Below are positions 12,702 to 23,200 of a stretch of 46,188 bases of DNA, in pieces. The notes under the pieces are model-generated. The model had not been told where the DNA came from, did no database searches, and worked only from the letters and a program-made list of their open reading frames with translations. The first letter of the stretch is position 1. Every line of letters starts with the position of its first letter. A program made the translations under genes and the position numbers. This DNA comes from Conidiobolus incongruus B7586 (taxonomy: Eukaryota; Entomophthoromycota; Entomophthoromycetes; Entomophthorales; Conidiobolaceae): positions 1-46,188 of the forward strand of contig JNEM01015495.1 in assembly GCA_000697335.1 (NCBI GenBank). Direction: 5' to 3'.

Positions 12702-13265
12702 TTATAATTTCGGTAATAGAGAAATTTTTTTTATTTTAATATTATCAAATAAAATAACTGTCACACGCTTGGCAATACTGGCGATGGTCAAAGTGGTCAG
12801 GTCACTGATCCCAGGGACGGAAATCACGTCGAAGAGAAGCCAGGCGAGTCGAACCGCGTAAATGACTAGCTGAATAGTGAGCACGGTGAGGAAGGTTGAG
12901 GAACACGTCACCATACGGAGTCAGCGGTGATAAGTTGACATGAATTCATTCAAACCAAGCTCGGTAAATAAAATTAACTTTTATTAGTATTATTATTGAA
13001 TATTTAGCGCTGGATCGCAGCTCGAGTATCGAGGCTTGGCCGAGCGTCAAACTAACATTTTTAGCGTTGGTGACAGTTTATACTCTTTTATCGCAACCTA
13101 TTGGTCGGCAGGTGTATTTATCTTCATGTGACTCACAGTGTGGGCTCCATGGAGGGTATGCTCCCCAGTCCATACCGTCAGCAAGTTTTACCGAGTGGTT
13201 CTCGTCGGTTTGGAGTGGTCCAACGGGTTGCTTAGGCGACAAGCTTGAAATAACTTTATTTACCT
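12702..13265 (-). pseudogene. GC-shifted island 1: possible broken or unmodelled membrane-protein gene
   Basis: This stretch is far richer in G and C than its surroundings. On the minus strand a frame open from about 13265 reads through MDWGAYPPWSPHC and DKYTCRPIGCDKR. It meets a plausible 124-bp intron (13083-12960: GTATAA donor, TACTAAT branch site near 12983-12989, CGAG acceptor). The joined frame gives LGLNEFMSTYHR and a stop at 12921-12923. The same frame is open again after that stop, with hydrophobic segments such as LVIYAVRLAWLLFDVISV, ending at 12702. The plus strand is also fairly open (13067-13315), as expected for stop-poor GC-rich DNA, so strand and coding status are uncertain. 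It may be a relic of a multi-pass membrane protein. I recognise no family. Confidence 0.25.
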
Positions 13266-13315
13266 TTGTTTATATATTATGTAAACGACAAAGTATATAT
13301 TTAATTTATGAATAG

Positions 13316-13909
13316 CTTGCATGAAATATGTTGTGTTTGGTATGAAAAAGGATAGTTCGAATATTACCAAAAGGCAAACTAATTGGATTCGAATAAATAA
13401 AATTTTGCTTGATAATTGAAATAAATAATGAATCAAATTATCTACAGTTAAAAGTATTCAATTTAATAGTAATCTTGGTTGATGATTTTAATATGAAATG
13501 CCATCTATCACCAAATCCAATTATTTTCACAATTTTTAGAATTTCCATATGGATTTATATTAAATTGGATACTTAAACTACACTTAAAAAATATCTAATA
13601 GCTTCTTGTATGAATTGATAGATATTCGTATCATATAATAAAATCCATTTTTTTCATTTCAAGAATATAAAAATCAATTATAGTGATTTTAAATATCATT
13701 AGATATTGAAACATATTCCTGATACTGACTGATATTGGTGGTGATTGTGAAATTGTAACATTATTTCACCTTTTGTGAGCATTTTATAAAGGTTATTTGA
13801 AGCTAAAGTTGATCATGCCATTGGACATACTGAAATTATCTTATATATTTGTTTTCTAAATATTATACACTGCTAATTTAATCAATTTTAAGAGTTCATT
13901 AATATTTAC
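13316..13909. other. AT-rich spacer, nothing recognised
   Basis: About 600 bp of A/T-rich sequence lies between two GC-shifted islands. There is no open frame of note, no repeat end and no RNA motif. Confidence 0.55.
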
Positions 13910-14245
13910 ATTGGTTGGGAAAGCCGTGATCGGATTAATCTAAATACGAGAGAGATATCTTGGGAATTCTAGGTAACTTTTAGGGAGAGAGGGAGTTTAT
14001 TGGTTTAAGACAAATAGCTGGGGGAACCCAGATCAAACTCGTCGCCTTGAGGATAGCTCTAATTCCGGGTTTTATATAGAGTGAATAGAGAAAGGAGATT
14101 TATGAGTTTTCCAGTGACTTGTATCACCAGCCAATTAAAAGATAGAACTGAAGTGACTGATTATTTGAGGGAGGAATAACCCTTATATTCAGTTGATATA
14201 AGCATATTTAGTAGGAGAGGAGTCTCCTAATTTGTGACAATATAA
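13910..14245. other. GC-shifted island 2 with three stem-loops
   Basis: About 330 bp are clearly richer in G than the neighbours and contain three perfect short hairpins. The first, at 14018-14031, is CTGGG/CCCAG closed by a GGAA (GNRA-type) tetraloop. The second, at 14182-14202, is CTTATAT/ATATAAG with a 7-nt loop. The third, at 14213-14228, is AGGAGA/TCTCCT with loop GGAG. Coding potential is weak: one 40-codon frame ends MSFPVTCITSQLKDR and a few more residues. It could be a structured non-coding RNA, a fragment of a mobile element, or chance. No known RNA class (snRNA, SRP RNA, RNase P, U3) was recognised. It stands about 135 bp upstream of a dispersed-repeat copy. Confidence 0.3.
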
Positions 14246-14380
14246 TAAACCACTAAAGTAAGAAATTATGTATACATGATTATAATATAATCACATTGTA
14301 TAGGTAAAATAGTCAAATCAAATTGTTTCAAATTTTAGTTGATATTTCAATTTTTAATAGTTGAGAAAAGTATGTATTTG

Positions 14381-14810
14381 ACAACTGTAAATGTGGGAGG
14401 AAATAGACTTTTAGAGCTTAAACAGGGAATCACCAGTGGTAAACAATAGATTACCACAAAGTTAAGGGAAATTAAAGGGGTTTACCAAATTAGGTGGAAA
14501 TAGTTTATTGGAAATCAGGTCCTTTGAATAAAATAAATATCTCACACTCATCACAACTCAATACTTTTGTGAGTATTATAAAAAAACTTAAAGACTGGAT
14601 ACTTTTAAAAATGAAGGTAGGAAGATATGTTTATTTGTTTGCTTGTGATAATTTATATTAGTTTTAATTACAGATATTAATGAATGATAATGCCTGGCAG
14701 GCAGAAAATGATAAGTTTAACCAGTTCATAAAATAAGGCACTTCTAATATAACTTCTTATATTAGCTCAATAACCAGAGTTTTTTGAGTGATAGATATGA
14801 TTATTTTTTA
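14381..14810 (+). repeat. Dispersed repeat, copy A
   Basis: This unit is clearly related to 41442-41772 in the same orientation. Shared blocks include GGGAATC(A/G)CCAGTGGTAAAC, GGTTACCACAAA-like, AAATTAGGTG, CTCAATACTTTTG, AAATGAAGGTA, CAGTTCATRAAATAAGG and TTGAGTGAT. Copy A is about 100 bp longer. It holds an extra ctca-flanked stretch near 14553-14570 and about 70 bp near 14640-14710 that copy B lacks. Neither copy has a conserved open frame, so it looks non-coding: a SINE- or MITE-like element, or a family of RNA genes. Edges are approximate and no target duplication is certain. Confidence 0.75.
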
Positions 14811-14999
14811 TCATAGTTATTGAAATAACTCTGACACAATATCTATATTAATTTTAGCTGATTTGAATATTTTATCAAGTTCTTTATAATAATCAACTAT
14901 AGCTTTGTTTATAACTCTTTTTATGACAAAAATTGTTTTGAATAAGGTAAAAAATAAGTTAATATCTTTTTAATCAAATTTAAGTATATTTTGATACTT
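14811..14999. other. Spacer between repeat copy A and transposon relic
   Basis: An inverted CAGAGTT/AACTCTG pair lies across the 3' edge of the repeat (about 14775-14833). On the minus strand a frame of about 50 codons without a Met, with words such as VINKAIVDYYKELDKIF, is open from about 14970 to 14826. It may be chance or a relic. Confidence 0.3.
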
Positions 15000-16560
15000 T
15001 TTTCTATTATTTTCTTAAAGTTTAAAAATATATTAAATATTTTGAAAATTAATAAATTATTGGAGTTTTATTAAATTTTTATCTATCAATTTTATATCAG
15101 ATATCATAATAAATAAAAATATATAAGAATTTAATGATTTTAATTTAATTTATATATTATAAACTATAATAATACATTATATGTATAGTTCTAGTATAGT
15201 TTATAGATTAGATGATTATAATAATATGTAAATAAGGATCAACAGATATAATTAAAAAATTAATAAATTTTAATTAATTTAAATTAATATTCCATTTAAA
15301 AATATAATTATTAACATATGAAAAAATACATGATAAAATAAAATATTTAATATATTCAATTGAATATTTAGCAAATTATATCAATTAAAATATTATATAA
15401 AATTAAAAAATCAATGAAAAGAATAATAAATTTCATATAATATAAAAAACAAAATTTATAGTTAGAAATATTATATATAAGTTTTTATATAATATTTTTA
15501 TTCAATAAATATTATTGAATTTAATTATATTTATAATTAACAATTATTATTAAAGACTTTTTATTTTAATAATATTAACATTCAGTTATAAAATATTTAA
15601 AACAATTTATATTTTATAGATAATTTATAAAAATAATATTCTGTCCTTATTATCCTATAACCAAAAAAATAATATAAAAATTTAATAAAATTTAAAAAAT
15701 TTATTTTTATTATTATATTTTTAATAATCAATAAAATAATTTTATATTAAAAAATATTTTTGTTTTAATTAAAAAATTATCTAAATATTTTATAGTCAGT
15801 TATAAAAATTTATTATAATTATTAAAACTCAAACTTAATTTAACTATTCTATATATAAATTAAGTAATTATGAATTAAAATAAATTAAAATATTAATAGC
15901 TAAATAAAAGTTATCAAAATAATCAAAAAAAAGGATTTTTATATCAAATTATTTCAATTAATAAATGATATATTCTGATATATAATATTTTATCCAAAAA
16001 TAATTATATTAAATTAAAATCATTTTTTATAAATTTTAATTGATAAATATGAATTATTGCTAAAGATTACAATTATGCATAATATTATTATTTAATATTT
16101 AAATTTAATATAATTAATAATATGCTTTATATTTTCTTATATAAAATAATTTTCAACTGATATTCTTAATCTAAATTAAAAATTTTATTATTCTAAATAT
16201 AATTAGTAAATTTTATAAAACTAAAGCTATAAAAGATTTACTAAATAAAAATAAATGGAAATGGATAATATGTTTAGTATACTCACTAGATTACAACTTA
16301 TTTAATTATAATCCTTTTAGGCATTTAAATAATATTTAAAAAGAAATTTCAAAACAAATTAAATTAGTTAAAATATGAAATTTCAGTATTTTTTAAAAAT
16401 AGCTGTTTTTTAGGTATTAACAGTTTGTCAAAAGTTTAACAAAGAGTTATTAATAATAAAAAATACATTAACTTTTTGTTATTTTTATTTATTTTTTTAG
16501 ATTATTTGATTGAATTTATATACAAAATTGACTATTTTAAAGTGCCATTACTTAGAATCT
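15000..16560 (+). mobile_element. Decayed Tc1/mariner-like DNA transposon (relic)
   Basis: This block is extremely A/T-rich. Near its 3' side, about 16300-16350 reads NYNPFRHLNNI-stop-KEISKQI, which sits where Tc1 transposases have DLNPIE...NIWKEI; a TAA stands where the Trp codon TGG is expected. About 16413-16480 reads NSLSKV-stop-QRVINNKKY, which sits where the family has a conserved C-terminal SMPKRVQxVIxNKG. The DNA here also resembles the outer part of each arm of the palindrome at 42.4-44.4 kb. The pattern fits G:C-to-A:T decay. The 5' edge and terminal repeats could not be fixed, so the coordinates are approximate and the start is a guess from the usual element length. Confidence 0.5.
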
Positions 16561-16616
16561 ATAATAATATTTCAATATTAAAATCATTTTAACAAGTTGG
16601 TTTTTATGGCAATTAG

Positions 16617-16946
16617 GAGTTCAGAAAAGATGACGAACGGAACCTAGCGAAGCAAATGCATCATCAGAGCTTGGATCAACCCGCTAATGATGAAGGGAGA
16701 ATGCTTGACCAACTGGCTGGCCAGCGAAATTGCAAGCGTTTAACTGTAGGGGCGCTGGGCCACATCAATCAATTGGAGTGAGTCCATGCGTTAAGAATAA
16801 AAGTGTGACAAAATTGAGAATTAGATTATTATTTTTGTGGCTTATTCTGGGAGATGAAAGGGAATTGTAGAGCTTTGGGGGATGATGATAGTGACGAGAT
16901 GTCACTCATTTTTTTGTATGGGTTACAGCTGTTAATAAATAATTGA
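16617..16946 (+). pseudogene. GC-shifted island 3: candidate two-exon ORF or gene relic
   Basis: A plus-strand frame open from 16617 (just after a TTAG acceptor-like site) reads FRKDDERNLAKQMHHQSLDQ and on to GALGHINQL. It meets a consensus GTGAGT donor at 16778. Joining to the TTGTAG acceptor at 16869-16870 keeps the frame and gives EALGDDDSDEMSLIFLYG and a stop at 16944-16946. The first in-frame ATG is at 16656. Only very A/T-rich sequence lies upstream, so either 5' exons are missing or this is a fragment. The minus strand also has short open frames here. No family recognised; coding status is uncertain. Confidence 0.25.
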
Positions 16947-17100
16947 CTGTGAGATATTGATCATGAGGCGCCTTGATCAGCTGAGGTTTTAGCTGCAGTA
17001 ACCTGGGTTCCCGTCAGAGGAGAATTAGGGGAAGGGGGATTCAGATCGATATTAGAAATTGTGGCGGCGATAGTTTTCATATTCATTTAACAGATCATTG
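16947..17100. other. Continuation of GC-shifted island 3, palindrome-rich
   Basis: This part holds an imperfect palindrome at 16958-16979 (TGATCA arms around AGGCGCCT) overlapping a CAGCT/AGCTG stem at about 16978-16995. Frames are open on both strands. On minus, about 17087 down to 16966 gives a 42-codon ORF beginning MNMKTIAATISNIDL. On plus there is a frame with VTWVPVRGELGEGGF. No family is recognised for either, and a structured or relic sequence is as likely as coding. Confidence 0.25.
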
Positions 17101-17984
17101 TAATGAAATATTTTTAAGCAAAATGGTAAATATACAGGAATTTAACTGATACAGGTATAATAAAAAATTGAAACAAAGATTTTTGAATTGTGGCTAATAT
17201 ATAAATTTAGGAAATTGATATGAAGAAAAATAACAAAATGATTATTATTTAATGGAATTTAAGCTGACAATTAATCGATAATATATATATATATTTGAAA
17301 GTTATCAAATTTGTTTTATGTACAGTATATTAAGTATTATGAAAATTCTTTAAGTTGTGTAATATTTGCTATATATGCTTGATTGGAGATATTATTAAAT
17401 GGATAAACTTATATAATTTTTAATAGTTAAATAGTTAAACATCACTAATATATATATATATTAAAAGTTTGAATAAGATAAATAATATATTGAATATTGA
17501 ACATAAAATGAATAATAAAAAAATTCAAGTTCAACATTAACTGACAATAAATATATTTCAAAACTTTATATTATTTTGATTAATTCAATTTATTATATAA
17601 TAATTCATAAATAATATTATCTCAATTTATCTTGGATGTTATGGTGTCCAAGTTTTGTTGGAAAACGGTATATTTCAATTTATATTAAAAATATTCGTAT
17701 TTGCTTGAAATGGATTAGAAAAAAATATTATTTTCCAATTAAAATTAGAATATCGATTGAATTATGTTTTTTATGAGATAGATAATTAATATATTATTTA
17801 ACAGATTTGATTTCTAAATTTGATAAAGTATATATCATTAAAATAATGAGAATAAAGTGTTTTTGAAAGTTTGAATGAAGTTAATTTATTTGAACTAATG
17901 AAAAATATTTGGTTTATTTACAATGCCAATTGTATTGCAAGAAGTGTTTAAAGAAATTATTATTGCAAGATAACCTCCAATTAG
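17101..17984. other. AT-rich spacer downstream of receptor copy 2
   Basis: About 880 bp of A/T-rich sequence has short (AT)n runs near 17280 and 17450. No gene, RNA or repeat edge was recognised. Confidence 0.6.
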
Positions 17985-18911
17985 CTACAGAGGTCTCCTA
18001 ATCATTTTGATGAATTTATCCGTTAACATAAAATAAACTAACCAGAATTCGACATTTACTTCGGGCTGTAGCCATAGAGTGATTACGGGATTGACGAGTG
18101 GTAAAATGGTAAGGGTCCAAATCATATAGGCATCGACTACCGGAGGCCTAATGTAGCCAAAAAATAATTTCATGACGTAGGTGACAGCCGAGGGAACAAA
18201 GGTTATTGTATCGGAAAATATTACAATGAATCCAGTGATCATTAAATTCCTCTGTTGACTAACAATAGCTTTAATAGTTTCACTATCATTGCTTAATTTA
18301 GCTTGGTCTTTTAACTTGTTGAGATGAATGTACCAAAACCGACAGATTAGGAAATAAAATGTGAAGACTATGGAGCAGAGGCAAAGATAGTAAAAAGTAT
18401 GCATAATACTCAACGCTTTGGATAATTTTCCCTGAGACATGAATGGAAGACAGATCAGTCCAGATGAGGTTCTTCGACCGTCCCATCGAATTAGAGTGAT
18501 AGACGAAAGAAAAATACATACGCAGCAATGAAAGCCAAACATTAGCATCCATACCCACCTTTTGATTTCTTTTCGTTTACATCCTATTGAATATCGCATG
18601 ATTGCCAATATTGCAACGCACCCATTGGAAAGCCTTAAATTAAAAGTATTAAACAAAACATACAGTTGACAATCCTTGCTTGTATCACTTATCCAATCGG
18701 GTCCATATTTCAACTTTAGAGAACTAGCAATAATCTGATAAAAAGCCCAACACAAATCCGAAAGGGTAGCTACTAGCATCACCAATTTATCAATCTGTTT
18801 GAAATTACACAAATTCAATAAAATATGTAATATCACTGCACCAATACCACAAGAAATTATGGAAGCTATTAAAGTTGTAATATTCACTACTTTTCTCAGA
18901 GCTTCAATCAT
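17985..18911 (-). CDS. Seven-helix receptor, class-A-like GPCR (copy 2)
   Basis: This intronless 308-aa paralogue of the receptor at 11555-12478 is on the same strand and is one residue longer at the C-terminus. Seven hydrophobic helices are seen. The outer Cys at the start of helix 3 (DCQLYVLFN), the inner end of helix 3 (AIMRYSIG), the second-loop Cys (SSGLICLPF) and helix 7 NPVITLWL are all kept. Differences from copy 1 concentrate in helices 1-2, the third inner loop (about residues 195-218) and the outer half of helix 7. Helix 6 is nearly unchanged. That pattern suggests a conserved signalling core with drift at possible ligand- or partner-facing surfaces; this is inference. No break is seen, so both copies look functional. 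Confidence 0.85.
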   Translation of the reverse strand: MIEALRKVVNITTLIASIISCGIGAVILHILLNLCNFKQIDKLVMLVATLSDLCWAFYQIIASSLKLKYGPDWISDTSKDCQLYVLFNTFNLRLSNGCVAILAIMRYSIGCKRKEIKRWVWMLMFGFHCCVCIFLSSITLIRWDGRRTSSGLICLPFMSQGKLSKALSIMHTFYYLCLCSIVFTFYFLICRFWYIHLNKLKDQAKLSNDSETIKAIVSQQRNLMITGFIVIFSDTITFVPSAVTYVMKLFFGYIRPPVVDAYMIWTLTILPLVNPVITLWLQPEVNVEFWLVYFMLTDKFIKMIRRPL

Positions 18912-20270
18912 AGTTAGTAATTAAATAAATAATCAAGAGTTTACATTTTCAAGATGAAAAATATCTTAAGAATTCATAGTGAATTGAAACCTTTGTTATA
19001 AAGTTGATCAAAATTTCTCACTTTATAACTGCACAATTAAAATTGCTGAATTTAAATTTATTTGAATAGAAAAACATATAATGTGATTGGATTGAATTAA
19101 CAGAATAATATTAATTTTGCATCAAACTCATTATATTATTAGATATATTTTGATATATTCTATATATAAGTAAATATAATGTTAAAATGGTTCTTGCAAT
19201 ATATTATGAATATTTGGGTTTGACCATCATTTATACAATATTTAAAAGAATATCAAATATATTCATTTTAATTGAATAAAATTATTGATATTATAGAATC
19301 CTTTGATATTAAAAAAAATAAATTTTATCCTAAATAATCCTAAATCAATTTTAGTGGCTCGTTTTTTGTTCAAGATTGAAATTTCATTTTTTGTGTGTTT
19401 GATCGATTTATTGATGAGTATGACTGGTTAATATAATTTCTAGGTTTAGAATTGATAGATTGATTAGATCGAATTCTTGAAATTGATTTAATAATTATAA
19501 TATATATTCACTAATAATTGTAATATGAATAAAATCACTGCATTTAATATAATATTATATTGATGTACAAATATTCACTTTTCAAATCTCTAACATATTG
19601 AATTACTTAGCTAATAAAGAGAATCTAAATAATAAGGGCCTTTTTCATAGCTTAAAATTTAATCATTTTCATTTGCTTTACACTTGTAGCTCATCTATGA
19701 GTTGATATATTTATTACTATTCATAATTATTTAAAATGTTTTTTTGATCATTTATGATAAAACTCACACTACTGAAATCAATTTAGCAGTTTATAAATTT
19801 AATACAAGTAAACATATATCTATATATTCGAACTGTAATAATATAATAATATATTATAAATGGGTATTATGCTAAATTATTATTATAACTACTTTTGATG
19901 TTGTAGGTTTTGTTAAATCATGTGAAATATATAAATCTTTTAGGATAATCAAATTGATATATTAAGAATTAACAGTTAGTTATTGAACCGGTATTTTTAC
20001 AATATTTAAATCGTCTGCAACAATATCAATTAGATCAAATTTAATATTTGGTAAGAAAAAATGGTTAAAATTTTATGAAATTTAGTTGAAGTTGTTCATT
20101 GATGTTGTGTATATTAATACTTTTTGATAATTTTTTATCCTTACTTTAATATTGGTTATATTGAAGTTCTTATATAAGCTGAGATAAAATTGCAATAAAT
20201 TGATTTAAATTGACAATTATCAGCATATTATTTCTATCCAGTTTTGACAAGTTTATTGGATCCAATTTGA
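18912..20270. other. AT-rich spacer between receptor copy 2 and DUG2
   Basis: No coding region is seen in about 1.36 kb. The first 35 bp next to the receptor start resemble the copy 1 leader. The rest is A/T-rich with no recognised element. Confidence 0.55.
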
Positions 20271-23200
20271 TTAACTATCTTCAATATCGGAAGCTTTGAA
20301 CTGATTTAAACTATCTGCATCGCTTTCTGGGTCTATAGACAATAATGAATTATTCAAAAGAACTAAAGAGTGTTCATGATTGTCGTTCATGAAGTATTCC
20401 CTGGGTTCGAAAACTTGCTTTCTGTTTAGTTGACTCGATTGGGATTGGCTGCGTGATGGTAGTTGGCTAAAAAAATCCCTTAAGATATTCTTACCGGCTT
20501 GGAGGTTGCGCAACCGTATGCGCTCATTCTTCAAGTGCGCTTGATCAGAAGATTGTCCCATTGGGAAGTGGACTGCGGGACATTGGAAGAAGTCCTCAAG
20601 CCATGGTACCGTTGGGATGGAACCACCTTCTCGTATGAGTAAAGGGGATTTGCCCCATTCCTAATTAATACAATGAATATGAAATCATATATGAGTCATG
20701 ATATCGCTTACTCTGGTAATACATTGCGTTAATAAATCGTAGTATTCGTTATCGGGATTGGCAATCCACCAATTGGCAGTCTGATGAATTTCCACTTTCA
20801 CTTCGTTATCACTCTTCAATTCTGAGAACAAGTGGTTGACATGGTTCACAAAATGAGAAATAATATCTTCTAAATTTTGATCTGGTACAATACGCATACT
20901 GATATCAGCTTTACAGAAGGATGAAATAACTGAAGAGTGGTCAGATGGACCGCTAGATACGATACGATGGAGCGTAAGTGTGGGAAAACGCCACTGGGAT
21001 TGTAAGCGAGATTTGATGGATTCCGATTGGGCAGAACTAAAATCTAAATTAATAAGATTATAATGGAAATTATATTATAACTTCATACTCTATAATATTA
21101 GCCAAGTTGGTAAAATAATTATCTTCCCTGGTCGATACGGGTCTAACGTAATTATAAAATCCTATTATTGCACATAAATATAAACATAATTAAACAGTTA
21201 ATTATAATTATATATTTACCTGGAATATTCACTTTATGATCTTCAGTCACCAATTTGGAAATAATTCGGGTTAAATCTATCAATGGCTCGCCAATCACAC
21301 CTCCATAAAAACCAGAATGAGCGTCGGGTCTATGATTAGAAACTTGAATAGAAGCATTGATTTTTCCTCGTAAACCGTACGTCACACATGGAATGTCTTC
21401 ACCAATCCAGTAAGAATTACTGATGATTGATTCATTAATATTATATGATCTTCAGAAGAGTGTTTGAATTACCTTAATAAAATTAAGTCAGGATTACCTA
21501 TCCAATCCTTGTGCTTTTTGATGGCTTCGTAAAATCCTATGGACCCGGATTCTTCTTCTCCTTCAATAATCAGAGTAATGTCAACATCCAATTCCTTCAA
21601 TTGGTATAATTCTGCAATTGCAAAGATAGTTGCTAAGATAGGACCTTTATTATCTGTAACACCTCTTCCATATAAGTAACCATTCTCTCCAGTCACTTTG
21701 AAAGGAGGATAATTCCATTGAGTTTCATCTACTGGAATGACATCATAGTGCCCATAGAATAAAACGTGAGTGGTTCTTTGATCATTAGTAGATTTACTAG
21801 ATTCCGATGATATATTTAAGTTATTGGACTGACTAGAAGTTTTAGGTGTATTGAAAGCTGACGACATACCAGGTTTCTTCTTATTGGCTTTGAATTTAGC
21901 TAATACCAAGGGATTTCTGGAATCCGCACCATGTACCTAAATAATATCACAGTCAATTATAATATATAGAACTAAATATAAAATAATTACTAATTTAGAT
22001 TCAGCACCTAAGGTTAAAAATAAATTTTTTAAAAATCTAGCGCCTCGCATACAGTCTTGTTGATATTTTTGATTTCCTGAAATGGATGGAATGGATACGA
22101 ATTTGTTTAATAATTTGATAAATCCAGCTATTTCATAATCATTTTTAGTATAACTTGGATTGATTTGATGTTTAATTTACTGTTGTTCTGTTGATCAATA
22201 CAGTCAACATCTTCGCTAGCTATAAAGCTTAATGAAACGGAATTGGGTCGAGTTGGTTGCACCCACCATATCTATATTATTTAATTAAATTCAATAAATT
22301 ATATTACCTAATGATATATTTACTTTTAACATATGATCAGATCCACCTGATAATAACATTCCTTGATCATTTACTGTCAATGCTAAAATCATACCATCGT
22401 GAGCAATTTTATTCTCAACAACATCTAAATTGCAATTCCATCTCTATCTCAACATTATTAATATATGGTATTAATAAAATATATTGATATTACTTTAATA
22501 GCACCGTCAGCACTAGCGGAAAACAATTCATCCCTATATAAACTTAGACACAAAACATCATCCTAGAAATATATTAATACCAATATATTAAAACAATAAA
22601 ATTGTTACTTTATGACCCAACAAAGTTCTAAATTTACTAAAAGTATCCAAATCAAACACTAGGATATTACCACCTTGACTGCCACAAAATAAATAATCTT
22701 CACGAATGACCAAAGAATAGATATTGTTAATTTTATCGTTACTTAGGGTGGTAAAGTGAATTAAATGCTTGGTTTGGGGACAGATTTTCCATATCTTTAG
22801 ATATTAATTAGTATTCATAAATTTATATAGAATTTGGATGTTTTTACTTTGATGTCACCGTCTCCAGAACCTAAAAGCCTTCAATTAGTAATAAGGATTG
22901 ATTGAATTGAATATTTGAATTTACCTGAAAATAAATATTTATTGTTGGGATCTTCAGGAATTGACCCAATTGTTAACGAATATATATATCCAAAATGGCA
23001 ATGAGGGTACACCCATTCGTTGGGAATTATGAATTCTGGAATGACTTTAGTCTTCGCGGGATCAATGCTTTCATCTGTCTGTATTTTAGTGTCCAGCTTC
23101 ACATCGGAATTCTGGATCTTGTCCTTAAGTCTTGTCTCGGCAGAGTCTCGTAAGTTGCAGTGGTTGAAGAAGTAGTCCGCGACATCGATACCGTGAAATC

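Noticed and set aside
13037-13048. A-box-like TGGCCGAGCGTC, as in Leu/Ser tRNA genes
   Set aside because: No T-loop box, acceptor stem or anticodon arm follows at the right distance.
22128-22180. Apparent frameshift at the WD40/M20 junction of DUG2
   Set aside because: A 53-bp intron (GTAAAT donor, TATACTAA branch site, ATAG acceptor) restores the frame; no break is needed.
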